Numbered from the stretch's first letter, positions 52,032 to 61,250 are shown. The stretch is 64,000 nucleotides of DNA from Chania multitudinisentens RB-25 (GCF_000520015.2 NZ_CP007044.2:3038001-3102000); one strand, 5' to 3'. Numbers and translations: made by a program. The notes: generated from the letters alone by a model not told the origin.

Positions 52032-52958
52032 ATGCATAAGCGTTATCTTGATTGTTGTGCGTCGGAGTTGGCAGCTATCGATCGGCAGGGTTTGCTCGAA
52101 TCCCTGCAAGCCAGCGAAGGGCGGATCTTGGTAAGCGAGACGATCGGCGCAGTGCAGCCGATGCTGATGGATATCACTAATGCTGAACTGGCCGCTAGCC
52201 AGGGAGCTGACCTGCTGCTGCTAAATCTTTTTGATGTCGATAAACCGCGGCTCCAGGGGCTGCCAGCAGGCATTGTGCCGGAAAATAGCTTGCGTGAGTT
52301 ACAGCGCCTGACGGGCAGAGTTGTCGGTGTCAACCTGGAAGCGGTGGACCCGAACTTCAAAGATACTCATGGTGAATTCTGGGCGGCGACCAAAGGTCGT
52401 TTAGCCACGGCGGAAAATGCCAAAAAGCTGGTGGCTATGGGGGCGAAATTTGTGGTGCTGACCGGCAATCCCGGCAACGGCATCAGCAATGAAACCATTG
52501 GCCATTGTTTGCAGGAAATCCGTCAGGCAGCAGGCGACAGCCTAGTGATTATTGCTGGGAAAATGCATGCGGCGGGCATTTTGACACGGGCAGGGGGAAA
52601 AATTATTACCCAGGAAGATGTGAGCACTTTTGTTGCCCAAGGCGCAGATATTGTCCTGCTGCCTGCACCAGGAACAGTGCCTGGTATTACTCAGGAATAT
52701 ATTGAACAACTGATAGACCATGCTCATAGGCAGGGTGCGATGACCATGACGGCCATTGGCACTTCGCAAGAAGGGGCAAGCGTTGAAACTATTCGCCAGA
52801 TTGCGCTGATGTGCAAAATGGCTGGTACTGACCTACATCATATCGGTGATGCGGGTTATACCGGTATGGCGTTGCCAGAAAATATTATGGCTTACAGCGT
52901 GGCGATCCGCGGTATTCGGCATACCTACAGCCGTATAGCCCGTTCAGTTAATCGCTGA
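52032..52958 (+). CDS. Cytosolic TIM-barrel-like protein (DUF7916-type)
   Basis: A 308-residue protein; the ATG at 52032 follows AAGGAG. Repeating strand-helix units (EGRILVSETIGAVQPMLMDI, GADLLLLNLFDVDKPRLQGL, VVGVNLEAVDPNF, KFVVLTGNPGNGISNETIGH, LVIIAGKMHAAGI, GADIVLLPAPGTVPGI) indicate a TIM barrel. Similar proteins have been labelled HAD-like hydrolase in databases, but no HAD motif (DxDxT) is present. I believe it belongs to the family now called DUF7916. Its enzyme activity is unknown. It pairs with the upstream permease. Confidence 0.75.
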   Translation: MHKRYLDCCASELAAIDRQGLLESLQASEGRILVSETIGAVQPMLMDITNAELAASQGADLLLLNLFDVDKPRLQGLPAGIVPENSLRELQRLTGRVVGVNLEAVDPNFKDTHGEFWAATKGRLATAENAKKLVAMGAKFVVLTGNPGNGISNETIGHCLQEIRQAAGDSLVIIAGKMHAAGILTRAGGKIITQEDVSTFVAQGADIVLLPAPGTVPGITQEYIEQLIDHAHRQGAMTMTAIGTSQEGASVETIRQIALMCKMAGTDLHHIGDAGYTGMALPENIMAYSVAIRGIRHTYSRIARSVNR

Positions 52959-52970
52959 GGTTGCAATTGC

Positions 52971-52996
52971 ACAGCCTAGGCCGCCCTAGGCTGTGT
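52971..52996. terminator. Hairpin between convergent genes
   Basis: A perfect 11-bp stem (CACAGCCTAGG/CCTAGGCTGTG, loop CCGC) 12 bases after the TIM-barrel-like gene and 18 bases from the end of the aldo-keto reductase gene. No T tract, but well placed for both. Confidence 0.6.
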
Positions 52997-53013
52997 CCTT
53001 CAACCACCTGGAA

Positions 53014-54210
53014 TTAGCGTTTAGGTAAAGGCGAAATGCCGTGTCCGCCTTTAGAACTGGTGCCAGCTCGAGCCCCTGTGTCCAGCAAGTCCATCACTCC
53101 TTTGGCTCCGCGCAGGCCAACAACATGGGTTGCCAGATAACCTTGCTCAATTTCCTGCAAATCAGCCGTGGTTAGTTTGATGGTGGCTGCTTGCATGTTT
53201 TCCAATTGGTGTTGCGGATTGGTGGTGCCGGGGATCGGAATAATGTACGGTTTTTGTGCTAGCAGCCACGCCAAGGCGACTTGGCCGGTTTTGGCATTGT
53301 GGCGGGCAGCCACGTTATCCAGCACATCCACCAAAGCCCGGTTGTGGCGCATGGCTTCGTGGGTAAAGCGCGGCATGGTGCTGCGGCGGTCAGTATCGGC
53401 AAATACGGCATCGGTTGGCACGGTTCCTGTTAAAAAACCTTTGCCCAAAGGAGACCAGGGAACCAGTGCGATGCCCAGTTCTGCGCATATGGCCATCACT
53501 TCTTCTTCTGGATCGCGCGTCCATACTGAATATTCGTTTTGCAAAGCAGCTACGGGTTGCACGGCATGGGCGCGACGGATGGTGGCACCACCCGCTTCGG
53601 ATAAGCCGAATTCGCGCACTTTGCCTTCGCGGATTAAATCCTGCACGGTACCGGCCACATCTTCAATTGGTACGTTAGGATCAACGCGGTGTTGGTAAAG
53701 CAAATCGATATAGTCGGTTTTGAGGCGTTTCAGGCTGCCTTCTACGGCAAGGCGGATATTGGCAGGGGTGCTATCCAACCCTGTAATATCGCCCTGTTCA
53801 TTAATTTTGAAACCGAATTTTGTGGCAATGACCACATCTTTGCGAATTGGCTGCAAGGCATTGCCCACCATTTCTTCGCTCAGCCAGGCACCGTAGGCTT
53901 CGGCGGTATCGAAGAAATTTTGCCCTGCATCAGCTGCACCGCGAAACAGCTGTACGGCATCAGCCATGGCCATCGGTTTATTGAAGCCCCAGGCCGCATT
54001 CATACAGCCTAAGCCGACGGGATACACACTCAATTGACCGATGCGGCGGTGTTGAATTCGCTCAGCGGCGGCTGAATCGAATAGGTTCGAACGGCTGCCC
54101 AACGCCGCCGAACTGGCTTGCAGGCCGAACAATGAAAATGTTGCTAATCCGGCTCCAGCCTGTACGGAGGCTTTTAAAAAACCACGCCGGTTGAGTGGGA
54201 TGTTTTTCAT
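53014..54210 (-). CDS. Tat-exported aldo/keto reductase
   Basis: A 398-residue protein. The first 45 residues are a twin-arginine signal (PLNRRGFLKASVQAGAGLAT). The rest is an aldo-keto reductase barrel with the catalytic tetrad in place: Asp-Tyr in NFFDTAEAYGAW, Lys in DVVIATKFGF and His in DLLYQHRVDP. The cofactor region IIPIPGTTNPQHQLENM is conserved (YjgR/YakC-like AKRs). Most AKRs are cytoplasmic, so a Tat-exported member suggests a cofactor-loaded periplasmic enzyme. The substrate is not known. It stands alone. Confidence 0.9.
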   Translation of the reverse strand: MKNIPLNRRGFLKASVQAGAGLATFSLFGLQASSAALGSRSNLFDSAAAERIQHRRIGQLSVYPVGLGCMNAAWGFNKPMAMADAVQLFRGAADAGQNFFDTAEAYGAWLSEEMVGNALQPIRKDVVIATKFGFKINEQGDITGLDSTPANIRLAVEGSLKRLKTDYIDLLYQHRVDPNVPIEDVAGTVQDLIREGKVREFGLSEAGGATIRRAHAVQPVAALQNEYSVWTRDPEEEVMAICAELGIALVPWSPLGKGFLTGTVPTDAVFADTDRRSTMPRFTHEAMRHNRALVDVLDNVAARHNAKTGQVALAWLLAQKPYIIPIPGTTNPQHQLENMQAATIKLTTADLQEIEQGYLATHVVGLRGAKGVMDLLDTGARAGTSSKGGHGISPLPKR

Positions 54211-54999
54211 GGAGAAACTCCTGTTGAAATAAAAGTTAATCTTATTGACGTTGTTTAGCCGATTGCATTTCCTGCAACCTATGGCTTGTCATGATGGTAA
54301 AGCTGAGGTGTATAAACGGTTTTTCAAATGATGGTTAAATTAAGAAAGACTATTAATATCCGCTCAATAGACTGATAGCCAAATAAAACCCGCACCCATT
54401 ATGGTGATAACATTGCTGATATATAGACTTCTATTATTGAACCTGATGAGACGTTTTTTATATACTAATAATAAATTACAATAATTCTAATGTTGGTAAG
54501 AGGTATTTAATTGAGAGTGATGGTAGAAGGTTTATATTCTATGAGTATCCCTACCTTTCGTAGAGCAATATAGCGGCCACCATCAGGTTTAACTAGTGGG
54601 GTAATAGTGTATAACGCTATGAGTATGATTCATTAATACTTTAATTGAGTAGCCTGCCTCTGGCAGAGGAATGGGCGTTTTTTTCCGGTAGAATTGCCGA
54701 ATCTATCGGCTTTCCGTAACGTGATTGTGTGGGGATAGAGGGTTTCCGGTGGTACTTGGCTGAGTTACCTCATGCTGCCATTTTAATGAGAGGGTTCCCA
54801 AATGGGGCACCCTCATCTTGCATGCATGCAGGTAATAAATGGCATATCGGGGTGAGCACTCTGGCGGGATATTTTCCTTTTCTTACCAGTAATATTTATC
54901 GTAAGAACAGCAATGAACGCCTATTGTTGATACCAGCCAAACGGGCAGTAAAAAAATTCTTAGCCATAATAACGCGCTGAATTGGTAATAAACATCCTG
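54211..54999. other. Intergenic region, no gene seen
   Basis: About 790 bases between the reductase start and the end of the MFS gene. The left half is AT-rich and should hold the reductase promoter. A plus-strand frame at 54729-54980 (83 codons, GTG start) has no ribosome site or known domain. Confidence 0.5.
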
Positions 55000-56184
55000 T
55001 TAATATTTCCTCCTGGTGATACCTGCTGCTAAAGCCATTGCACCAAGAAGCAGTGAGATGCCATAAAAGGTTTCATCATATCCGAATATAGAAATTAGCG
55101 GGATGCTGAGTAGAGGGGAAAGGAATTGACCGGTAAATATTGATGTGGTCAAAATTCCTCCCGTTAAGCCTCTGTGTTGTTCTGGAACAAGGTTGAGCGC
55201 AATAGCGACGAAATTCGGCGAGACCGTGGCGTAACCTGCACCGATGGCTGCGGCGCCGATAAAGATTACCCAGGGTTTTACCCCAGAGTTGATGAGAGTA
55301 AATCCGAAGGCCATCATGGCGTAGCCCAAGGTGTAATTGCCCAAAAAACCGATTGTGCGTTTTATCCGTGCATAGAGTAAAGCTGCGCAACCCCCTGCCA
55401 ACGTCAAGACGCCCAGGGTGGAACCGGTCATCATGGCGCTGTTGTAGCCTTGTGCATTGAAGAAAAAGGGGAGTTGTGTCGGCATGACGAAGAAGATCAT
55501 ATTCGTCATCATTTGCAGTATTGCCAGAGTAAAAATAAGGGGTTTCCAGGCAGGATGCCCATGGTTTCCTGGCATCCTGGCGCGTGAAGCTGGTCTGTCA
55601 GGTTCGGTGATGGCTACCCACATGAGTGGCAGAAAAAAGACCGCCAGGCCATAGATAGCGAATGGCAACCGCGGTGAGATCGCCGCCATGTATCCGGCCA
55701 GAGAGATAAACAGAAAACCGCCGAAATTCCGTGCCGATACCTGTAGCCCTACCAAGTCATTGCGCTGGTCGCCAGTGAAGTAATCACCAATCAGAGCCGT
55801 TCCCGATGTCATGATAAGCGCTACGGCCACTCCAAGAGCCAGGCGACTGGCAAAAATTGCAGGCAGGCTTGGGAGATAGAGGCCAGCACTGCCGGTGATG
55901 ATGAACAGGAGCACGCCGACTAACAACATCCCGCGTCGCCCAAAACGATCGGCGAAAATGCCTGCAAATGGAGCACATAGAACAATGCTTAGAGAGGGGG
56001 CCGGTACCAGAAGGCGTGTCAGCATTCCCGCATTGGGATTGCCTGAAAAGGCGGCCTCAAGCCCTGCCAGAGCGGGACTGATTGTTGCATTCGCCATAAC
56101 GGTTAAACTTGCCGCCATCAAAAGAGCGATGGCCCTTTGATCTCGCCAGACAGCTTTTTGGGGGTGAGCAGGGGCTTGTTCCAT
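55000..56184 (-). CDS. MFS transporter
   Basis: A 394-residue protein with twelve helices. Motif A is clear (GIFADRFGRRGMLLVGVLL), and motif C-like residues appear in helix 5 (FGGFLFISLAGYMAA). AGAGGAAAA precedes the ATG at 56184. It is divergent from a MerR-family regulator gene with a SoxR-type palindrome in between, so expression is probably induced by the regulator's ligand. Likely a DHA1-type drug or metabolite exporter; the substrate is unknown. Confidence 0.9.
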   Translation of the reverse strand: MEQAPAHPQKAVWRDQRAIALLMAASLTVMANATISPALAGLEAAFSGNPNAGMLTRLLVPAPSLSIVLCAPFAGIFADRFGRRGMLLVGVLLFIITGSAGLYLPSLPAIFASRLALGVAVALIMTSGTALIGDYFTGDQRNDLVGLQVSARNFGGFLFISLAGYMAAISPRLPFAIYGLAVFFLPLMWVAITEPDRPASRARMPGNHGHPAWKPLIFTLAILQMMTNMIFFVMPTQLPFFFNAQGYNSAMMTGSTLGVLTLAGGCAALLYARIKRTIGFLGNYTLGYAMMAFGFTLINSGVKPWVIFIGAAAIGAGYATVSPNFVAIALNLVPEQHRGLTGGILTTSIFTGQFLSPLLSIPLISIFGYDETFYGISLLLGAMALAAGITRRKY

Positions 56185-56232
56185 GATCGGTTTTCCTCTT
56201 GCAAGAATTGGTGTGTTGAGTCATCGTACAAG

Positions 56233-56248
56233 CTCAAGTCAACTTGAG
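56233..56248. promoter_or_regulatory. SoxR-like MerR-family operator
   Basis: CTCAAGT-CA-ACTTGAG is a perfect palindrome and nearly equals the known SoxR box (CCTCAAGTTAACTTGAGG). It lies just before the MerR-family start at 56256 and 49 bases from the divergent MFS start, as expected for a site between the -35 and -10 of a MerR-controlled promoter. Confidence 0.75.
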
Positions 56249-56255
56249 GTCAAGC

Positions 56256-56666
56256 ATGAAAATCTTGGATATTGGTGAGGTGGTGCAACAATCCGGCGTA
56301 TCGCCTTCAACGCTGCGCTATTACGAAGAAATTGGCTTGATCGCCTCTATCGGGCGGCATGGGCTGCGGCGGCAATTCAAGATGGACGTCTTGTTACGGC
56401 TTTCATTAATTGCACTCGGTAAGTCCGCAGGTTTTTCGCTGGTTGAAATTTCCAGTATGTTTGGAAAGGATGGGTTGCCGGATTTGCCGCGCGCAAGCCT
56501 ACATGCCAAAGCAGATGAGTTGGAACGCCAGATCCGCAATCTCACGGTTTTGAAAAACGCTCTGCGCCATGTTGCTGATTGCCCAGCACCATCACACCTT
56601 GAGTGCCCAACATTCCGGCGTTTAATTTTGACGGTAAGCCGCCGTAAAAGGAGTAAAGCAAAATAA
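56256..56666 (+). CDS. MerR-family regulator, SoxR-like DNA-binding part
   Basis: A 136-residue protein. Residues 4-75 form a MerR winged helix closely resembling SoxR (IGEVVQQSGVSPSTLRYYEE, GLIASIGRHGLRRQFKMDVL). A dimerisation helix (ADELERQIRNLTVLKNAL) follows, then a short C-terminal tail with only two Cys (DCPAPSHLEC), unlike the four-Cys iron-sulfur cluster of SoxR. It therefore senses something other than SoxR-type redox signals. The target is probably the divergent MFS gene. ATG at 56256; an upstream TTG at 56244 is less likely. Confidence 0.87.
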   Translation: MKILDIGEVVQQSGVSPSTLRYYEEIGLIASIGRHGLRRQFKMDVLLRLSLIALGKSAGFSLVEISSMFGKDGLPDLPRASLHAKADELERQIRNLTVLKNALRHVADCPAPSHLECPTFRRLILTVSRRKRSKAK

Positions 56667-56883
56667 GAAAATAGGAAAAAGACGCCAATAGCGAGGAGCG
56701 GTGCAGAGCCTGGTTACCTATTTATCTCTGGGGACATGTGGTGGTCATTCTATTATCGAACTGAAATGACCCAAATTTCGCCGGATACGTAAAAAACCAG
56801 ATATGCATTGGGAAGATTTTTCACGCTAACTTATTGAATCAGCATCACATAAAGATTCGAAAAGCAGCATGAAAACAAGAAAT

Positions 56884-56959
56884 TGGCTCCTCTGACTGGA
56901 CTCGAACCAGTGACATACGGATTAACAGTCCGCCGTTCTACCGACTGAACTACAGAGGA
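56884..56959 (-). tRNA. tRNA-Asn (anticodon GTT), copy 2
   Basis: Identical over 76 bases to the copy at 25345-25420, including the CCA end and anticodon GTT; the 14 bases upstream of its 5' end also match. In E. coli mtfA is likewise next to a tRNA-Asn gene, so this is probably the ancestral copy. No island is attached to its 3' side here. Confidence 0.97.
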
Positions 56960-57052
56960 ATCGTGTGAACGGGGCGCATCATATCCAGCCGCTTAGAATG
57001 TGTCAACGCTAAATTGGTGGTGGCAGAACAACTGCTCATCATCTGAGCAAGC

Positions 57053-57841
57053 TTAGTGGGAGAGCGCATCATTGCAGGTATATCCACGCTGTAAGCGTGC
57101 CAGCGGGTTTTGTTTATAGAAACGGCAAAAATGGTCATACAACATAGGAAAACGATTTGCCAATAACTCTGGGGCACTGAAAAAATATTCAGAAAGCACA
57201 GCAAAACATTCTGCCGGATCGCTGGCAGCATAAGCATCCATACTGGCTGCTTCTTCGCCAACCATATCTATCTCATCTTGTAAATTTGCCATTGCTGCAT
57301 GTAAATCATATTCCCAAGCAGTAATATCACGCAAAGGAATGGAAGGGACGCCGGTGGTGGTACCGCCATTGCGCATATCCAACTTATGTACTGCCTCATG
57401 AATAACGAGATTGAAACCGGAGAGATCGAAAGAGTCTTGCACATCTAGCCAGTTCAGAACAATTGGCCCTTGTTCCCAACTCTGGCCTGATTGTACCACT
57501 GGCCCGGAATGTACCAGACCAATGTCGTCCTGCCATTCATCCTCTACGACAAAGGGGGTAGGATAGAGCAGAATTTCATTAAACCCATCCAGATGCTCGG
57601 CTCCCAGTTCCATCACGGGCAAAGCAAAGAGCAAAGCGATACGCGCCTGCATTAAAAAAGTTAATTCAAGCCCTTGTAATGGCACTATACGTTTACTTTG
57701 CAAGATCTGGCTGGCGGTTATCACTAAACGCCGTTGCTCGTCTTCATTCAAAGGAGAGAGCAGAGGAATATCCAGTGCTTCCTGCCACTGAGTAAGTATT
57801 TCCACTTGTGGTTGATGCGTTTTCCATGGCCATTTAATCAT
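57053..57841 (-). CDS. mtfA: Mlc titration factor A, zinc aminopeptidase-like
   Basis: A 262-residue protein beginning MIKWPWKTHQ, like E. coli MtfA. The zinc site HEAVH is at residues 148-152 and a third ligand Glu lies in EEAASMDAYAASDPAECFAVLSEYFF, here in parts. MtfA binds the glucose repressor Mlc and so relieves repression of ptsG; it also has peptidase activity. I use the ATG at 57841 by homology; in-frame ATGs at 57853 and upstream exist. Confidence 0.93.
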   Translation of the reverse strand: MIKWPWKTHQPQVEILTQWQEALDIPLLSPLNEDEQRRLVITASQILQSKRIVPLQGLELTFLMQARIALLFALPVMELGAEHLDGFNEILLYPTPFVVEDEWQDDIGLVHSGPVVQSGQSWEQGPIVLNWLDVQDSFDLSGFNLVIHEAVHKLDMRNGGTTTGVPSIPLRDITAWEYDLHAAMANLQDEIDMVGEEAASMDAYAASDPAECFAVLSEYFFSAPELLANRFPMLYDHFCRFYKQNPLARLQRGYTCNDALSH

Positions 57842-58136
57842 AGCGTCGCTCATAAAAGTCACTGGTATTTTGGGTAGAGATTGACTCTGCAAAAATAGTG
57901 TTGTGGTAAGCATTGCATGGTGAGATGAGGGCAAATCAAACCGTATGTATAAGAATGAGAAGATAAGCTATTTCACGAATTCGGATTTTTCATCTCTATA
58001 CGATTATTCAAACAGTTACGTAATCTTTTGTCTGTGATCTAACGCCCACATAGAATATTACCGCCGTTTGTCCTCCTTGGTAACTCCATTTTTGTGATTA
58101 GGGAAAGACAGCCAGCATGGGTAATCTTAAAATAAA

Positions 58137-58166
58137 AAAGGCGACATAAATATTATAGTCGCCTTT
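58137..58166 (-). terminator. Intrinsic terminator of fabA
   Basis: The stem AAGGCGAC/GTCGCCTT lies about 25 bases after the fabA stop. On the minus strand it is followed by T-rich sequence. Confidence 0.85.
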
Positions 58167-58191
58167 ATTTTCAATATGATACGAAATTTAG

Positions 58192-58710
58192 TTAAAAAGC
58201 AGTGCTACCTTTGAAAAGGCCCACTTTCAGATCGCTGGCGGTATAAATCACTTCACCATCAACCAGAACTTCACCATCAGCAACACCCATAATCAGTTTG
58301 CGGGTGATGACTCGTTTGAAGTTGATCCGGTAAGTGACTTTTTTAGCGGTGGGTAATACTTGGCCTGTGAATTTTACTTCACCAACACCCAATGCGCGGC
58401 CTTTACCTTCGCCGCCCAACCAGCCAAGGTAGAAACCAACCAGTTGCCACATGGCGTCAAGACCCAAGCAACCCGGCATGACGGGATCACCGATAAAGTG
58501 GCACCCAAAAAACCACAGGTCTGGATGGATGTCGAGTTCAGCTTCTACATAGCCCTTATTGTGGCTGCCACCGTCTTCGGTCATTTTGACCACGCGGTCC
58601 ATCATCAACATATTACCTGCTGGCAACGGTGGGCCACCAGCGCCAAACAGTTCGCCACGGCCAGATGCTTCGAGGTCTTCTTTTGTATAGGATTCGCGTT
58701 TATCTACCAT
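58192..58710 (-). CDS. fabA: 3-hydroxydecanoyl-ACP dehydratase/isomerase
   Basis: A 172-residue protein, the same length as E. coli FabA and nearly identical to it (MVDKRESYTKEDLEASGRGE). The catalytic pair His71 (FGCHFIGDP) and Asp85 (LGLDAMWQL) is present. FabA dehydrates 3-hydroxydecanoyl-ACP and isomerises the trans-2 to the cis-3 product, the branch point to unsaturated fatty acids. FabR- and FadR-like sites lie just upstream. Confidence 0.98.
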   Translation of the reverse strand: MVDKRESYTKEDLEASGRGELFGAGGPPLPAGNMLMMDRVVKMTEDGGSHNKGYVEAELDIHPDLWFFGCHFIGDPVMPGCLGLDAMWQLVGFYLGWLGGEGKGRALGVGEVKFTGQVLPTAKKVTYRINFKRVITRKLIMGVADGEVLVDGEVIYTASDLKVGLFKGSTAF

Positions 58711-58748
58711 GTTCTCAGTAAACCTTATTTTAATGAAGGGAGCAGATT

Positions 58749-58766
58749 AGCTAACACGTGTACGCT
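58749..58766. promoter_or_regulatory. FabR-like operator of fabA
   Basis: AGCTAACACGTGTACGCT is a near palindrome centred on ACACGTGT and resembles FabR sites upstream of enterobacterial fabA and fabB. It lies 39-56 bases before the fabA start codon. Confidence 0.6.
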
Positions 58767-58782
58767 GAACAAGTCCGATCAG
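58767..58782. promoter_or_regulatory. FadR-like activator site of fabA
   Basis: On the minus strand CTGATCGGACTTGTTC resembles the FadR consensus (CTGGTCNGACCTGTT). It directly abuts the FabR-like site and overlaps the stop codon of lonH, so the fabA promoter reaches into the upstream gene. Confidence 0.55.
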
Positions 58783-60545
58783 CCGTGGTTGAACCAGTTG
58801 AGCCAGCGTAATGGCCATGGCCACTGGCGGCGTTCTTGTGGGTTCACTTGCGCAATTCGCTCCTGAATGGCAGCCAATAAACTGGGCTGCTGTGCATCGG
58901 AGTATGGGTATCCCGTTAATAATGGCAGGGCTTCTGCAACGCTGTCCACTGCCCACAAATGAAATTGCCCTTCACGCACGGCATCTACCACATCCTGGCG
59001 CAGGCAAAGGTTACGCACGTTGCTGGCGGGCAGAATGACACCTTGTTTGCCTGTTAAACCCCGGCGCAGGCAAACTTCGAAGAAACCTTCTATCTTTTCG
59101 TTTACTCCGCCGATAGGTTGCACATTGCCAAATTGATCGACAGAACCCGTTACGGCGATCTGCTGAGTGATAGGTTGCTGCGATAGTGCACTGATCAATG
59201 CACAAAGTTCGGCTAATGAAGCGCTGTCACCATCCACTTCGCCATAAGATTGTTCGAAGACAATGGAGGCAGAAAAGGGCAGTTGTTGATCAAGCTCCAA
59301 CTCAGAGATCAGAAAAGCCTGCATAATCATCATGCCTTTGGCATGCAGATTGCCTCCAAGCTCAGCTTTACGCTCAACGTCGGTGAATTCACCATCACCA
59401 AGATGTACCACGCAACTGATACGTGAGGGTTCGCCAAAACTGCGTGGATGGCCTGGATAATCCAGGACTGATAACCCGTTGATCTGACCAATGACATCGC
59501 CTTCTGTTTCGATCAGGATCTGGCCAAGTTCGATCTCATCCTGCATTCGTTCTGCGAGATAACTTTCACGCCATTCACGGGCATTTAGTGCTGCCTCCAG
59601 CGCTTTGGCGGTGATTCTCTCTTCTTCGGTATACAGTGCTGCCTCAGAGAGCTGCTGGCTGGCCCACAGCGGTGACAGTGGCAGATTGCCTTGATCACCG
59701 GTATAACGCACGGCTTGAATCATCAGCGGTTGCCAAGCGTCGGCTGCCAATGGTGGCAATTGTTGTTCAGCTATAACCGCGTTGATATAGCTGCACCACT
59801 GAGTCATGTCACCCTCTTCAGTGAGTTGAAGGTCGCCTTCATATTCACCGTAGATGGCCAGCTCACTCAATTCGGGTTCAATATCATGGAAATCCGCAAG
59901 GGTATGGCGGTCGCCAACAACGATCAAACGTAATTCGAGTGGCATGGGTGGGATGGTAAGCGGCAATGGCCGTGTCTCATCCGGGGTAAACCATTGGAAT
60001 TGGCGTTGGGTGATCATCTGTTTCAAGCGGAGCCACAGTAAGGGTTGTGCTAACAGTGAACGAGCCGGCAGAATTAGCACACCGCCATTGGCCTGATGAA
60101 TCAGCCCTGGCTGCAAGGTGATTTCACCATTGTATACTCTAACGCAACCAAACAATTGTTCGGGTTCGACCCATTCCTGATAAACACAGGCTCCACCAGC
60201 GGCAAAGGGTTCATCACCGCGGACAGCTGTTTCCACGCTGATTCTGTTGTTCTCAACCACATAATGGCTGCCTTTGGCGGTATTTTGTGGTTGCAACGGC
60301 TCTGCGGCTCGGGCAATTAACGCGAGGTATTCACGAGTTTCTTGCGCTTTCAGTAACATAAAACGCGGTTGAGATAATGGATGCAGAAATAGCATCAACG
60401 CATTATCCAAACGAGGCTGGATTGCAGAAAAGGCGATAGGGGCCAATTGAGCGGCAGAGTCAAATATCGCCTGATAAGGCGCCGCAGCAGGCAACAGAGA
60501 TTGCCATTCAAGTCGGTTATTGGTCAAAGTGTTAGATGCAGTCAT
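58779..60545 (-). CDS. ycbZ: Lon-like serine protease LonH (YcbZ)
   Basis: A 588-residue protein, like E. coli YcbZ (586). The C-terminal third is a Lon (S16) proteolytic domain with the Ser-Lys dyad at Ser441 (DGDSASL) and Lys484 (NEKIEGF), 43 residues apart as in Lon. The N-terminal region is a degenerate AAA-like module. E. coli YcbZ is a putative protease of uncertain function linked to ribosome assembly. The start at 60545 gives the family length; upstream codons are open but probably not translated. Confidence 0.93.
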   Translation of the reverse strand: MTASNTLTNNRLEWQSLLPAAAPYQAIFDSAAQLAPIAFSAIQPRLDNALMLFLHPLSQPRFMLLKAQETREYLALIARAAEPLQPQNTAKGSHYVVENNRISVETAVRGDEPFAAGGACVYQEWVEPEQLFGCVRVYNGEITLQPGLIHQANGGVLILPARSLLAQPLLWLRLKQMITQRQFQWFTPDETRPLPLTIPPMPLELRLIVVGDRHTLADFHDIEPELSELAIYGEYEGDLQLTEEGDMTQWCSYINAVIAEQQLPPLAADAWQPLMIQAVRYTGDQGNLPLSPLWASQQLSEAALYTEEERITAKALEAALNAREWRESYLAERMQDEIELGQILIETEGDVIGQINGLSVLDYPGHPRSFGEPSRISCVVHLGDGEFTDVERKAELGGNLHAKGMMIMQAFLISELELDQQLPFSASIVFEQSYGEVDGDSASLAELCALISALSQQPITQQIAVTGSVDQFGNVQPIGGVNEKIEGFFEVCLRRGLTGKQGVILPASNVRNLCLRQDVVDAVREGQFHLWAVDSVAEALPLLTGYPYSDAQQPSLLAAIQERIAQVNPQERRQWPWPLRWLNWFNHG

Positions 60546-60723
60546 TAAAAAAGAGAAAGGCTGATTATACAAGAATAACGTCAGCTTGATACAAGCTGAT
60601 GCCTGGGAGTTTGATATCACACGGCGACTGTGCAAAAAACAGTCTAAAAGAGATTTTAATTGCTGGGGAAAATCTGGGCAAAGCTGTTATGCTTAACTAA
60701 GTTACGCGGTCACAGAAGAGTTT

Positions 60724-61185
60724 ATGATGAAATATCAGCAACTGGAAAATCTGGAAAGCGGTTGGAAATGGAAATATCTGGTCAAGAAGCATCGAGAAGG
60801 TGAATTGATCACCCATCATATTGAAACCAGCGTTGCTCAAGAAGCGATTGACGAGCTGTTGAAACTGGAAAACGAGCCGGTAAAAGTATTAGTGTGGATC
60901 AATGCGCACATGAATCCGGCGTTGGATAACCGGATGAAACAGACGATCCGTGCCCGACGTAAGCGCCATTTTAATTCAGAACATCAACATACGCGCAAAA
61001 AATCTATCGATCTGGAGTTTTTAGTCTGGCAACGTTTGGCTGCTCTGGCTCGCAGGCGTGGAGTAACGCTGTCAGAAACTGTGGTTCAGTTAATTGAGGA
61101 TGCAGAGCGAAAGGAAATATATGCCAGCCAGATGTCATCGCTGAAACAAGATCTGCAAGCCATTTTAGGCAAAGATACTGACTAG
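60724..61185 (+). CDS. matP: Ter macrodomain organiser MatP
   Basis: A 153-residue protein very close to E. coli MatP (MKYQQLENLESGWKWKYLVK, RMKQTIRARRKRHFN, HTRKKSIDLEFLVWQRLAAL). It has a four-helix part, a ribbon-helix-helix DNA-binding part and a C-terminal coiled coil. MatP binds matS sites, condenses the terminus region and links it to the divisome via ZapB. The second ATG at 60727 matches the E. coli start. It is divergent from lonH. Confidence 0.97.
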   Translation: MMKYQQLENLESGWKWKYLVKKHREGELITHHIETSVAQEAIDELLKLENEPVKVLVWINAHMNPALDNRMKQTIRARRKRHFNSEHQHTRKKSIDLEFLVWQRLAALARRRGVTLSETVVQLIEDAERKEIYASQMSSLKQDLQAILGKDTD

Positions 61186-61213
61186 AATGTTTTGTATTTG
61201 GAAAAGTATCAAT

Positions 61214-61241
61214 AAAAAACCCCGCATAAGCGGGGTTTTTT
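61214..61241. terminator. Bidirectional terminator between matP and ompA
   Basis: The stem AACCCCGC-ATAA-GCGGGGTT is flanked by A and T runs on both sides and serves the convergent matP and ompA genes. Confidence 0.92.
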
Positions 61242-61250
61242 TATGCAAAA

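Noticed and set aside
54729..54980. Plus-strand frame of 83 codons
   Set aside because: GTG start without ribosome site and no recognisable domain.
25345..56959. The whole interval between the two tRNA-Asn genes as one large island
   Set aside because: It holds backbone genes such as amn, and both ends are full tRNA genes, which are normal duplicated loci in enterobacteria. There is no integrase.
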